From JAABTH01 sp964492615 (GTDB lineage: Bacteria; Bacillota; Dethiobacteria; DTU022): a DNA stretch of 64,000 bases. Under the pieces are notes generated by a model that saw only the letters and a program-made list of their open reading frames with translations, ran no database searches and was not told the DNA's origin. The position numbers were made by a program, and so were the translations under genes. Position 1 is the first letter of the stretch, and each line of letters begins with the position of its first letter. Location: assembly GCA_964492615.1 (NCBI GenBank), contig CAZBKZ010000010.1, positions 7,280-71,279 of the forward strand, read 5' to 3'. This document shows, one piece after another, positions 23,334 through 32,271 of the stretch.

Positions 23334-25499
23334 ATGATCATGAAATCATTTTTCAAAGCCGTAGTTGACCGACCTAAAGTGTTCATAGCGGCTTTCCTTG
23401 CTTTGTTCCTGGTTTGTCTGGTGTGCCGACAGTTTGTTTTGGTAAATTACGACATAATTAAGTACTTGCCTCATAATAGCGCTTCAACATTGGCACTTGA
23501 GATCATGGATGAAGAATTTGGAAGTGGAATACCCAACACACGGGTTATGGTCCAAGATGTCACTATCCCCCAGGCCTTGGAATACAAAGAGGAGCTGCTT
23601 CAAGTTGACGGTGTAATTGATGTCATATGGCTTGACAATCACGAAGATATAACTAAACCTTTTGAGATTATTGACCCTGAGTTAGCAGACAGCTACTATA
23701 AAAACAATATGGCCTTGTTCTTTATCACTATAGAGAATGAGAACATCACCGGTACAGTATCAGCTATTCGTGAAGTAATCGGCGACAGTAACTACATGAC
23801 CGGCTCGGACGTATCGCTGGCACAAGCAATGAGTAGTGGTAAGAAAGAAATTGGACAGATCACCTTATTAGCGGTAATTTTTGTTCTTTTAGCTTTAATC
23901 ATTACAACACGGGCATGGGTTGAACCGCTTATTGTTTTAGCAGGTCTTGGAATCGCTATTGTTATCAACGCAGGCAGCAATATCATCTTCGGAGAAATCT
24001 CTTTTATAACCAATGCTGCCGGTAATGTTCTCCAGTTGGCAATATCGCTTGACTATTCCGTATTCCTGCTGCACCGTTTCGAAGAGTGTCGAATGTTAAA
24101 TACAGATGTAAAAAAAGCAATGATCCAGGCCCTGCACAAATCATCACGCTCGATACTTTCGAGCGGAGTAACCACTGTAGTCGGATTTCTCGCCCTGGTA
24201 CTGATGCAATTCCGCATCGGACCAGACCTTGGTTTGGCACTTGCCAAAGGAATTGGCATCAGCCTGTTATCAGTATTTTTCCTCCTTCCTTCCTTAATTC
24301 TTGTCAGCCACAAATTAATTGACAAAACTCATCACCGACCATTTGTTCCAAACTTCAGATCTCTGGGTAATTTCGTCAGAAAAGCCATGATTCCACTTGT
24401 TTGCCTGTTCATCCTTATAATAGTTCCCGCCTATTTTGCCTCAAACTCGAACGATTTTTATTATGGCGCCTCTTACATTTTTGATGAACAGACAAAAGTT
24501 GGTGCGGATAACATTGAAATTGAAAACGTGTTTGGAAAAAATGACACATATGCTTTATTGGTGCCCAAAGGTCACACTGCAACAGAGAAACAGCTCTCAG
24601 GTGACCTTAAATCACTCTCTGAAACAACTGGCATCATATCGTTTGTGGATTCTGTTGGAATAGAGATCCCTGAGGAATACCTTGATGATGAAGTGTTAAC
24701 AAAACTTGTCTCTGATCAACACACACGTATGCTAATTTCTTTGGATACTGATTATGAAGGCGATAGAACGTTTGCATTAGTAGAGAACATTCGCGAAATT
24801 GCAGAAATGCATTACTCGTCTAATTATCATCTGGCCGGACAGGGAGTTAGCGCGTATGATCTCATGAATTCTATTACCAGTGACATGATTACAGTAAATT
24901 TGATTGCTATTGGCGCGGTATTCTTAGTATTGCTGTTGACGATGCGCTCTTTTTCTCTGCCGTTTATTTTGACAATGAGTATAGAAGTGGCTATTTTAAT
25001 TAACCTGGCCATACCTTATTTTTCGGGTTCAAGGATATTTTACACCGCATATTTGATTATCAGTTCCGTCCAGCTCGGTGCCACTGTAGATTATGCAATT
25101 CTATTCACAGAGAGATATAAGGAGTTTCGTCAAGCAGTAAATAAAAAACAATCTGTTGTTAACACAGTATCTGCTGTAACAATATCAATATTAACATCTG
25201 CAACTGTTTTAACCATCGTTGGTTTTTTGCTCGGTTATATTTCAAGCCATGGAGTGCTCTCCCAGCTTGGTTATTTCCTTGGCAGAGGAACGCTCTACTC
25301 GCTTGCCGTTGTCTTGTTTGTTTTACCGGGACTGCTTTATGTTTTCGACGGCTGGATCTCGCGAACCACAAGAAAAACAAATCTTAAAGCGGAAGAAAAA
25401 GGGGGCTATCATTATGAAAATTTTGAAGATAATCCTGATACTAGCATTGTCACCGATCCTGATAATAACTTTGGCAACGATTACATTCGCAGCCGATAA
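23334..25499 (+). CDS. MMPL/RND family transporter
   Basis: This 721-residue membrane protein has the two-fold RND layout: a first membrane helix at residues 12-32, an extracytoplasmic domain, five or six helices (about 175-330), then a repeat of the pattern in the second half. Residues such as SLDYSVFLLHR and GATVDYAILFTERY are the paired motif-4-like segments of MMPL proteins. These export lipids, hydrophobic compounds or drugs using the proton gradient. The ATG at 23334 has AAGGAG. The last ~28 codons overlap the downstream gene in another frame. The substrate is unknown. Confidence 0.9.
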   Translation: MIMKSFFKAVVDRPKVFIAAFLALFLVCLVCRQFVLVNYDIIKYLPHNSASTLALEIMDEEFGSGIPNTRVMVQDVTIPQALEYKEELLQVDGVIDVIWLDNHEDITKPFEIIDPELADSYYKNNMALFFITIENENITGTVSAIREVIGDSNYMTGSDVSLAQAMSSGKKEIGQITLLAVIFVLLALIITTRAWVEPLIVLAGLGIAIVINAGSNIIFGEISFITNAAGNVLQLAISLDYSVFLLHRFEECRMLNTDVKKAMIQALHKSSRSILSSGVTTVVGFLALVLMQFRIGPDLGLALAKGIGISLLSVFFLLPSLILVSHKLIDKTHHRPFVPNFRSLGNFVRKAMIPLVCLFILIIVPAYFASNSNDFYYGASYIFDEQTKVGADNIEIENVFGKNDTYALLVPKGHTATEKQLSGDLKSLSETTGIISFVDSVGIEIPEEYLDDEVLTKLVSDQHTRMLISLDTDYEGDRTFALVENIREIAEMHYSSNYHLAGQGVSAYDLMNSITSDMITVNLIAIGAVFLVLLLTMRSFSLPFILTMSIEVAILINLAIPYFSGSRIFYTAYLIISSVQLGATVDYAILFTERYKEFRQAVNKKQSVVNTVSAVTISILTSATVLTIVGFLLGYISSHGVLSQLGYFLGRGTLYSLAVVLFVLPGLLYVFDGWISRTTRKTNLKAEEKGGYHYENFEDNPDTSIVTDPDNNFGNDYIRSR

Positions 25500-27342
25500 T
25501 AGATCAGTAGTTAAAGAAGAAATCGTTTACGTTGTAACTGATGCATCCGGAAATGTTAACGGTACCTACGTTGTTAATATAATAGAAGGAGGTACCATTA
25601 CAGATTATGGTAATTATTCGGAGGTAAAAATTCTAAACATTAACGATCCAATCACCCTTAAAGGCGATAAGGTAACGATAACGACATCTGCTGACAAAAT
25701 TTACTACGAAGGTGTATTGATAAACAATGATATACCCTGGATTATATCTATTAGTTATTACATTGATGGTATTATGTATCCTCCCGATCAGGTTGCCGGG
25801 ATGAGCGGTGCGCTCGAAATGAAAATATCAGTGCGGGATAATCCAAATTGTAATAATATTTTTTTCGATCATTACACACTTCAAGCAACTATTACACTTG
25901 ATACAGAACGTTTCACCGAAATTCAAGCAAATGGCGCTACACAAGTATACGCCGGCAGCGACAAAAAACTATCCTATATTATTCTGCCAAAAAGCGAAAA
26001 AGATATAGTGATCACTGCAAATGTAATCAATTTTGCTTTAGAGCCTATTGAAATAATCGGCTTAATTATGGATATTGGTGAAGCTATTGATTTAAACACA
26101 GATGCTTTCGATTTGCAGGATTACGATAATGCAGTTTCAGATCTGAAGAGCGCTGCCAGTGCTCTGGATAACGGTGCATCCGAGCTTAGGCAAGGAATTT
26201 CCTCACTGGTTAATGGTACTGAAGAACTTTGTAGGGGTTTGGCATCATTAGACGAGAACAGTTCAGCTCTGATCAACAATGCAGAACTGGTAGCAAACAC
26301 GATTTTTTCTTCTGCTACAAAACAGCTGCAAACAGAGCTTGTCAAAGCGGGTATGAGTGAGTCCGATGCGTCACAGATAATCTTAACCCAAAACAATTAC
26401 ATTGCCGTAATTTCGGACCTGTCTGATAGTATGCCTACAGAGTCACAGATATCTTCAGCTGAAAGTGCTATTCGAAACCAGCTTGCAGGAAAAGGTATTG
26501 AGGACAATACTCAACAAAACATTGTCATATCTTTGGCAGCAAATATGTTGTTAAAGGAAGAAGCCGATACAGTTGGAGATGCTCTTGCAATGTCAGGAGT
26601 AATGATAGCTGATGCTTTTTATGTTCAAGAAGCTATAGTTAACTTTTCTTCTTCAACAGACCCGGCTATCAACAAAACAATACTCACTCTAACAGAAATG
26701 TTTAGCTCCTCTCCTTATAACTTGGATCCAGCAACAGCAACAGCTATTGCTTGCACAGCCTTGGGCCTGGACGCTAATAATCCTTCTGAACAAATAAATG
26801 AGGCTATAACCAAGACACAGAATGCTGCAATAGTGTCAGCAACAACAACAGACCATGATAGCATTCAGGCTTTTTGCACCGCAGCGGTGCATGAACAGAT
26901 GATTGAAGCTGATGATAATTTCACGTCACTGAAAAAACAACTTGACGGAATAATGTCTTTTCTAAAAGGGATTGAAACATATACAGATGGTGTTGCATAC
27001 GCGGCATCGGGAGCAAGCACCCTGCTATCCGGTTCTGCTTCATTGCTGGAGGGCGCAGACAGACTTGCAGATGGAACAAGTAGACTGCGATCAACAACAG
27101 GAAGTTTGGATGTCGATATAACAAGCGAGGTTAAAGATAAAATTCAAGAAGCAATTGATAATTATCGTAATACTGATTTCACTCCCGTCTCCTTCGCTTC
27201 AAGAAAAAATACAAATGTAAATCATGTTCAGTTTGTTATAAAAACATCTGCTGTTGAACTATCTGAAAAAATAATAACTAAAGATGATGAATCCGAAGCA
27301 TTAACTTTCTGGCAAAAACTGCTAAGGTTGTTTGGCTTGTAG
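25414..27342 (+). CDS. Secreted protein with X-X-X-Leu-X-X-Gly heptad repeats, MMPL partner
   Basis: The ATG at 25414 follows GGGGG and opens a typical signal peptide ending around ITFAAD, giving 642 residues. A beta-rich N-terminal half of about 220 residues is followed by two blocks of Leu/Gly heptads, ASALDNGASELRQGISSLVNG and ASTLLSGSASLLEGADRLADG, flanking a helical insert. This arrangement resembles YhgE/Pip-like partners of MMPL exporters. Unlike many of those it has no clear C-terminal membrane span, ending in an amphipathic FWQKLLRLFGL. It probably works outside the membrane with the upstream transporter; this is inference from context and family. Confidence 0.82.
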   Translation: MKILKIILILALSPILIITLATITFAADNRSVVKEEIVYVVTDASGNVNGTYVVNIIEGGTITDYGNYSEVKILNINDPITLKGDKVTITTSADKIYYEGVLINNDIPWIISISYYIDGIMYPPDQVAGMSGALEMKISVRDNPNCNNIFFDHYTLQATITLDTERFTEIQANGATQVYAGSDKKLSYIILPKSEKDIVITANVINFALEPIEIIGLIMDIGEAIDLNTDAFDLQDYDNAVSDLKSAASALDNGASELRQGISSLVNGTEELCRGLASLDENSSALINNAELVANTIFSSATKQLQTELVKAGMSESDASQIILTQNNYIAVISDLSDSMPTESQISSAESAIRNQLAGKGIEDNTQQNIVISLAANMLLKEEADTVGDALAMSGVMIADAFYVQEAIVNFSSSTDPAINKTILTLTEMFSSSPYNLDPATATAIACTALGLDANNPSEQINEAITKTQNAAIVSATTTDHDSIQAFCTAAVHEQMIEADDNFTSLKKQLDGIMSFLKGIETYTDGVAYAASGASTLLSGSASLLEGADRLADGTSRLRSTTGSLDVDITSEVKDKIQEAIDNYRNTDFTPVSFASRKNTNVNHVQFVIKTSAVELSEKIITKDDESEALTFWQKLLRLFGL

Positions 27343-27517
27343 TAGTGAAGATGATGAGACATCACCCGCATACGAAAACAGCTCCGTGTTGAGCAACTAA
27401 AGCACCAACCTTTTATACAGCCAGTCTTTCATCTGCATTACAATCAGACGCGCCGATAGCAGCAATATAAATCAATGAATCATCCCCCTTGTTGCCGAAA
27501 TGCTTATCGGGGAATAA

Positions 27518-27889
27518 TTATCCTGAAAGTATATTTTTTATGTGCCTGAGACCGGTTACAGTATAATCAGAGCTGTTTAAGGTGACTGCTACCAGGTCAA
27601 TGCGTGAAGGTCTTTCGCTCTGACAGTTAGCTTGCAGATAATACTGGGCCAAACGAAAAAGCCGGCGAGCTTTACCGGGAGTAATCGATTCCTCGGGCCG
27701 GCCATAGTGAGAACCGGTTTTAGTTCGCACCTCTACAAAAATAATGGTATCACCTTCGCGGGCCACAATATCTATTTCACCAAGCTTACAGCGGTAGTTA
27801 GCGGTAATAATTTCATAACCAAGATTTTCGAGAAATTCACGGGCTGCCTTTTCTCCGCTGCGCCCTACTTTAAGTCGTCTTTCAGTAAT
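27518..27889 (-). CDS. YraN/UPF0102 family endonuclease-like protein, probable AUU start
   Basis: The family has a PD-(D/E)xK nuclease-like fold; visible motifs are GRSGEKAAREFL, GEIDIVAREGDTIIFVEVRTK (Asp, then Glu-Val-Arg) and a basic SRIDLVAV stretch. The frame reads as a full-length family member only if it begins with ATT at 27887-27889, immediately after an in-frame TAA. That gives 123 residues beginning (M)TERRLKVGRSGEKA, a normal YraN N-terminus. A GTG at 27766 would remove a third of the protein. A G-run lies before the ATT, 17 bases after rnhB. An undetected sequencing error is the main alternative. Confidence 0.8.
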   Translation of the reverse strand: MTERRLKVGRSGEKAAREFLENLGYEIITANYRCKLGEIDIVAREGDTIIFVEVRTKTGSHYGRPEESITPGKARRLFRLAQYYLQANCQSERPSRIDLVAVTLNSSDYTVTGLRHIKNILSG

Positions 27890-27906
27890 TTAAATATCCC
27901 CCCGGA

Positions 27907-28680
27907 TCAATCATACTTCAACCTAAAAGATACCCTGTGTTCTGGACACGGCCCCAGCCGGTTCAAGGCATGCCTGTGTTCTTCAGTGCCGTAACCCATA
28001 TTGCGGGCAAATCCATATCCCGGGTACTGTTTATCTAATTCCTGCATCATCATATCCCTTGCAACCTTGGCCAAAACAGATGCAGCGGCAATAGAAAGCG
28101 AAAGACTGTCGCCGCCGATTATCGCTTTCTGGACAAAGGGCGTCTCCGGTATCGAAAAACCGTCGACCAAAATGCATTCAGGGCTGAAAGCTAATCGTTT
28201 CAAAGCCCGTTTCATAGCCAAGAAGGTCGCCTGATGAATGTTTAGCCGATCTATTTCTGATTTTGTAGCGCTTCCCAGGCCGTAAGCGCGAGCTTTAAAA
28301 ACAATTTCTTCATAAAGCAGGCTGCGTTTTTCTGAAGTTAGTTTTTTTGAGTCATTCAACCCTGTAATCCCGGTATCCGGCGCTAATATGACAGCCGCTG
28401 CAACTACCGGGCCAGCCAGGGGCCCGCGGCCCGCTTCATCTACCCCGGCAATATTTTTGAACCCGCTTTTCCAGAGCAGTTTTTCTTCGAATAGCATCCG
28501 TTCCAGGCGTTCCTGCTCCTTCTGTTTAAGCCTTTCCATTCGACGACGCTTGATCAGTAATGCTTCTGCGCCTTTGCGACCATCTGAGAGCAGGGCAGCT
28601 TCAAGATCAGGCGTGATTTTGTCAAGCTTCATGATGTATGAAGTAAGCTGTTCCATGTTAAGATCTTTTATAGATGACAT
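27907..28680 (-). CDS. rnhB: Ribonuclease HII
   Basis: RNase HII cleaves RNA in RNA/DNA hybrids and at single ribonucleotides in DNA. The catalytic entry motif GVDEAGRGPLAGPVV is intact, followed by LNDSKKLTSEKR, ILVDG and GDSLSLSIAAASVLAKVARD. About 75 extra N-terminal residues precede the core, as in many Gram-positive RnhB proteins. The ATG at 28680 follows AGAGGT. It sits between rbgA and yraN, the usual order. Confidence 0.96.
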   Translation of the reverse strand: MSSIKDLNMEQLTSYIMKLDKITPDLEAALLSDGRKGAEALLIKRRRMERLKQKEQERLERMLFEEKLLWKSGFKNIAGVDEAGRGPLAGPVVAAAVILAPDTGITGLNDSKKLTSEKRSLLYEEIVFKARAYGLGSATKSEIDRLNIHQATFLAMKRALKRLAFSPECILVDGFSIPETPFVQKAIIGGDSLSLSIAAASVLAKVARDMMMQELDKQYPGYGFARNMGYGTEEHRHALNRLGPCPEHRVSFRLKYD

Positions 28681-28691
28681 ATTGTACCTCT

Positions 28692-29525
28692 TTAACAGGC
28701 AGGATATTCAAAGGTTGCCCTGCCCAGCACACCGCTCTGAAAATCTCTTAACACTAATGCTGCAGACCGATCATAATCAATTCTTCCTTCAGGTAATATG
28801 CAGCCATTCAGATAACCAATTTTGGATAGCATTGTATCTGCATCTCCTGCTTCCAATCCTGGGTATCGCTCAAATAGATTTTTTTCCCTGCCTTTTTCGA
28901 TATAATAAGACAGCAACTTTCTTGCTGTCTGCTGAATATCTACCCTACTGTGAGGGATGGCACCAACTACAGCCAGAGGCCAGATGTTGCCCTGATTGAT
29001 TTTAGGCCAGAGTATCCCCGGGGTGTCGAGCAGTTCTAAATGGGGATTAATGCGTATCCACTGCCTTCCCCTGGTTACACCAGGCTGGTTACCGGTACGG
29101 GTAACTGCTTTTTTAACGAAATAATTAATCATGGTCGACTTGCCAACATTTGGTATTCCGGCAATAATCATTCTTAAAGGGCGCTTAAGCCGCCCCCTCT
29201 TAATATTGCCCTCTTCTTTACCAAGATACTTCAGTAAATTATTCAGATACAATTTGTTGTAAACGCTAAAAGGCATAGCCGGCTGGCCTTTATCCTTAAA
29301 ATAGCTCAACCACCGATCAGTTGCCTCCTCTTCGGCCCGGTCAGCCTTGTGAAGAAGAATGAGATGTTTTTTACTGCCGATTAATTTTGGAAATGAGGGG
29401 TTACGGCTGCTGGCAGGAATGCGGGCATCGAGTAACTCAACAACCAGGTCAACTATTTTTATATCCTGGCGCAGGCTCATTTCAGCCCTGGCCATATTAC
29501 CGGGATACCATTGCCCTTCTTTCAT
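28692..29525 (-). CDS. rbgA: Ribosome biogenesis GTPase A (YlqF/RbgA)
   Basis: RbgA matures the 50S subunit, helping assembly around L6 and L16. The GTPase motifs are circularly permuted as expected: LLHKAD (G4) first, then IPNVGKSTMIN (G1), then DTPGILWP (G3). The 277-residue length is standard. Its place between lepB/rplS and rnhB matches Bacillus. Confidence 0.95.
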   Translation of the reverse strand: MKEGQWYPGNMARAEMSLRQDIKIVDLVVELLDARIPASSRNPSFPKLIGSKKHLILLHKADRAEEEATDRWLSYFKDKGQPAMPFSVYNKLYLNNLLKYLGKEEGNIKRGRLKRPLRMIIAGIPNVGKSTMINYFVKKAVTRTGNQPGVTRGRQWIRINPHLELLDTPGILWPKINQGNIWPLAVVGAIPHSRVDIQQTARKLLSYYIEKGREKNLFERYPGLEAGDADTMLSKIGYLNGCILPEGRIDYDRSAALVLRDFQSGVLGRATFEYPAC

Positions 29526-29537
29526 ATCTTACCACAC

Positions 29538-30065
29538 CTAACTATCAATTGATCTTGCATCCCAGGGCGGCCAAAAAATAAAAAAGGCTTTGCCCTTGAG
29601 TCTTTCAAGAGAAACAAAGCCGACCCTGGGATCCCGGCTATCCATACTATTAATGCGATAGTCGCCCATGGTAAACATATATCCGGATGGCACCTCTACC
29701 GGGCCGAAATCTGCCATTTCCATATCTTTAAGCAGGTAGGGCTCGTCTAGTAGAATACCGTTAAGGTAAACCCGACCGTTTTTTATTTCCACAATATCTC
29801 CTGCCATACCAATAATGCGTTTTACAAAATCACGGCCGGGTTCATACTCAAACACAATAATATCGCCAATCCGGGGCTGATTAAAGCGGTAAACAACCTT
29901 ATTCACCATCAAGCGTTCTGTCTCATGAAGGGTAGGATACATTGATCTTCCCTCAACGACAAAAACCTCAAACAGGAATAACCGAATAATAAGAGCTAAT
30001 ATTACTGCAATGAGGATTGACTTAACCCAATCCCAGAGCTCTTTCCACTTATCCAAGCAAACCAT
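29538..30065 (-). CDS. lepB: Signal peptidase I
   Basis: This membrane-anchored serine protease removes signal peptides. One N-terminal membrane helix covers residues 12-32. Box B contains the catalytic Ser in EGRSMYPTL, and the general base Lys is in DFVKRIIGMAGD; box E is FTMGDYRINSMDSR. It has 175 residues. The ATG at 30065 sits very close to a GGGG run, so TTG three codons later is an alternative start with better spacing. It lies directly downstream of rplS. Confidence 0.94.
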   Translation of the reverse strand: MVCLDKWKELWDWVKSILIAVILALIIRLFLFEVFVVEGRSMYPTLHETERLMVNKVVYRFNQPRIGDIIVFEYEPGRDFVKRIIGMAGDIVEIKNGRVYLNGILLDEPYLLKDMEMADFGPVEVPSGYMFTMGDYRINSMDSRDPRVGFVSLERLKGKAFFIFWPPWDARSIDS

Positions 30066-30071
30066 CCCCGT

Positions 30072-30413
30072 TTAGCGTCGTTCTTTAATCCTTGCTGCTT
30101 TTCCGGTCCGTTCTCTCAGGTAATATAGTTTAGCCCTGCGAACGCGCCCCCGCTTAACCACTTCAATTTTGTTGATTGACGGAGAATGAACAGGAAATAT
30201 TCTTTCTACACCTATGCCGAATGTAACCCGGCGCACAGTAAATGTTTCTCTTACTCCACTTCCCTGACGCCTGATTACAACGCCTTCAAAAACCTGGTTC
30301 CGTTCACGCCCGCCTTCTACAACTTTAACGTGAACTTTGACTGTATCACCCGGGTTAAAATGCGGTAATCCATCCTTGAGGTTACGCTTTTCAACTTCCT
30401 TAATCAAGTCCAT
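30072..30413 (-). CDS. rplS: 50S ribosomal protein L19
   Basis: This 113-residue protein lies at the 30S-50S interface. FNPGDTVKVHVKVVEGGRER and the C-terminal RVRRAKLYYLRERTGKAARI are diagnostic. The ATG at 30413 has AAGGAGG upstream. It follows trmD, as in most bacteria. Confidence 0.98.
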   Translation of the reverse strand: MDLIKEVEKRNLKDGLPHFNPGDTVKVHVKVVEGGRERNQVFEGVVIRRQGSGVRETFTVRRVTFGIGVERIFPVHSPSINKIEVVKRGRVRRAKLYYLRERTGKAARIKERR

Positions 30414-30456
30414 ATTTTCAAGCCTCCTTATAACACTGAAATATTATAACACATAC

Positions 30457-31200
30457 TTATTGATCTCCTTGATGATTTTTAAGCTTTTTCAGGTATTCAC
30501 TGTCTTCTGCCGTGAGAGATGCTTTTTCTAATAAATCTGGCCTGTAATTATAAGTTCGCTTTATTGATTGCTCCCTGCGCCACCTGGCAATTTCCTGGTG
30601 GTTGCCAGAAAGCAAAACTTCAGGAACTTCCATCCTCCTGAAAACTGACGGCCTGGTATAATGCGGATACTCAAGCAATGATTCAGTAAACGATTCTTCT
30701 TTTAATGAACCATCGGCCAGCAGACCGGGAATCAAACGAACAAGCGAATCAACTACGACCGCAGCAGCCAGTTCTCCCCCTGTCAGAACATAATCCCCAA
30801 TCGATATTTCATCATCTACCAGGCATGACCTGACCCTTTCATCAACGCCTTCGTAACGGCCGCAAATCATTATTAAATGTTTCTCGGCAGATAATTCGAT
30901 AGCTATATCCTGATTATAACGCCTTCCCCCGGGGGTCAGTAAAATAACCCGCGGGTTTTGAGATTTGCTTTTATCCGATAAATCTTCAACAGCCCTGAAA
31001 AGGGGTTCCGGCTTTAGAACCATCCCACAACCGCCGCCATAAGGCGTATCATCAACCTGGCGGTGACGATCCGCGGTATAATCTCGGAGATTAACCAGGT
31101 TAATCTGAACCAGCTCCTGCTCAACAGCTCTTTTAATCATGCTTTCATTAAAAGGCCCTTCAAGGATAGCTGGAAATATGGTAAGCAAATCTATAATCAT
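30457..31200 (-). CDS. trmD: tRNA (guanine-N1-)-methyltransferase
   Basis: TrmD methylates G37 of tRNAs with SAM and prevents frameshifting. The trefoil-knot motifs are ILLTPGGRRYNQ, ICGRYEGVDERV and SIGDYVLTGGE. The ATG at 31200 is preferred over the adjacent TTG at 31203; GGGTG lies upstream. The length of 247 is normal. It lies between rimM and rplS. Confidence 0.97.
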   Translation of the reverse strand: MIIDLLTIFPAILEGPFNESMIKRAVEQELVQINLVNLRDYTADRHRQVDDTPYGGGCGMVLKPEPLFRAVEDLSDKSKSQNPRVILLTPGGRRYNQDIAIELSAEKHLIMICGRYEGVDERVRSCLVDDEISIGDYVLTGGELAAAVVVDSLVRLIPGLLADGSLKEESFTESLLEYPHYTRPSVFRRMEVPEVLLSGNHQEIARWRREQSIKRTYNYRPDLLEKASLTAEDSEYLKKLKNHQGDQ

Positions 31201-31215
31201 CAAATTGCATCACCC

Positions 31216-31755
31216 TTAAAGATCCTGCAAACCTTCCGGAAGATCGACCAAAACATGTTTTTTCCCCAGATCTACTTCCTTGATGATCTTTTTCACTGCC
31301 GGAACCAAAATATACTTTTTATGGTTCGGATCCGGGCTGACCTGTAAAAGATCGTGTCCACCTGTTGTAATAACATCGATAACAGTACCGATAAATTGAT
31401 TATCTATACCGTAGACATCCAATCCAACAAGTTGGTCGTGATAAAAACTGTCCTCAGGCAGCGGCAGGCGTTTCTCTTTTGGAATAACAAGCAGCCTGCC
31501 CCCTATTGAAACAGCGGCATCACGAGTATCAATGCCTTCAAACTTAATCAGCCAGAAGCGCCCATAATTTATGCTTTTTTCGACTAAATAAGTTTTTCTT
31601 CCCGTTTCACTGATCAGGTCTAACCTTTCAAGAAGGTTAACCCTTTCCGGCTGATCCGAGTAGGGATATACCTTGACCATGCCGGTTACACCATGCGGGG
31701 ATAAAACCCTGCCGATTGTTACCTCATATTCCTTATTGAACAATTTCAACAACAA
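31216..31755 (-). CDS. rimM: 16S rRNA processing protein RimM
   Basis: RimM assists 30S head assembly and binds S19. The N-terminal domain starts VTIGRVLSPHGVTGMVKV, and the C-terminal PRC-barrel contains LVGLDVYGIDNQFIGTV. Several in-frame TTG codons (31755, 31752, 31749, 31743) compete as start, with no ATG. The gene overlaps the end of khpA by up to 23 bases, so re-initiation from khpA is likely. I give the longest form, about 179 residues. Confidence 0.93.
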   Translation of the reverse strand: MLLKLFNKEYEVTIGRVLSPHGVTGMVKVYPYSDQPERVNLLERLDLISETGRKTYLVEKSINYGRFWLIKFEGIDTRDAAVSIGGRLLVIPKEKRLPLPEDSFYHDQLVGLDVYGIDNQFIGTVIDVITTGGHDLLQVSPDPNHKKYILVPAVKKIIKEVDLGKKHVLVDLPEGLQDL

Positions 31756-31963
31756 CCCGCTTATTTTCTTTTACAGCAGCAGCATTGACAACAGTTCGGA
31801 TTGCCTTGGCAATCCGTCCTTGTTTCCCAATGACCTTACCCATATCGTCCGGCGCCACTCTCAATTCAAGAACTATCAGTCTTTCGCTTTCAACCTGCTG
31901 AACATCAACCTGTTCGGGTTGATCAACAAGTCCTCTGGCAATTTGCTCCAGCAGTTTCTTCAT
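31733..31963 (-). CDS. khpA: KH domain RNA-binding protein KhpA (YlqC)
   Basis: This 76-residue single KH domain has the binding loop in DDMGKVIGKQGRIAKAIRTV. KhpA works with KhpB in RNA regulation in Gram-positive bacteria. The ATG at 31963 follows GGAGG with nine-base spacing; the longer opening upstream has no support and runs into rpsP. It lies between rpsP and rimM, its usual place. Confidence 0.94.
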   Translation of the reverse strand: MKKLLEQIARGLVDQPEQVDVQQVESERLIVLELRVAPDDMGKVIGKQGRIAKAIRTVVNAAAVKENKRVVVEIVQ

Positions 31964-31985
31964 TTTTACCAACCTCCATGCAGGG

Positions 31986-32231
31986 CTATTTACCCAGACC
32001 GGCTCTCTCAAAAAGCGCTTTAACCGTATCAGACGGTTTAGCCCCTTTGGCGAGCCACTGCTGAACTTTTTCGGCATTTACCTCAAAAGTAGTCGGTTTG
32101 GTAGTAGGGTTATAATAACCAATTTCTTCGATAAAACGTCCGTCACGCGGATAACGTGAATCTGCCACAACTACGCGGTAAAAAGGCTTTTTTTTCGCAC
32201 CTACACGCTTTAGCCTGATCCTGACTGCCAA
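31986..32231 (-). CDS. rpsP: 30S ribosomal protein S16
   Basis: S16 stabilises the 30S body. VRIRLKRVGAKKKPFYRVVVAD, shortened here to its key start, and RDGRFIEEIGYYNP are diagnostic. Translation starts at TTG 32231 with GGAGGTG upstream. It has 81 residues and lies between ffh and khpA. Confidence 0.97.
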   Translation of the reverse strand: MAVRIRLKRVGAKKKPFYRVVVADSRYPRDGRFIEEIGYYNPTTKPTTFEVNAEKVQQWLAKGAKPSDTVKALFERAGLGK

Positions 32232-32271
32232 TTACATCACCTCCATTTTTATAGTATCATCTATGATGTTC

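Noticed and set aside
27343..27517. Search for a hidden RNA gene or small ORF between the heptad-repeat gene and yraN
   Set aside because: Only a loose CCCC/GGGG pairing was seen, with no tRNA-like fold, no SD-led frame and no clear terminator.
28388..28999. 203-codon plus-strand frame across rnhB and rbgA
   Set aside because: Low-complexity Ser/Arg/Ala translation antisense to two firm genes.
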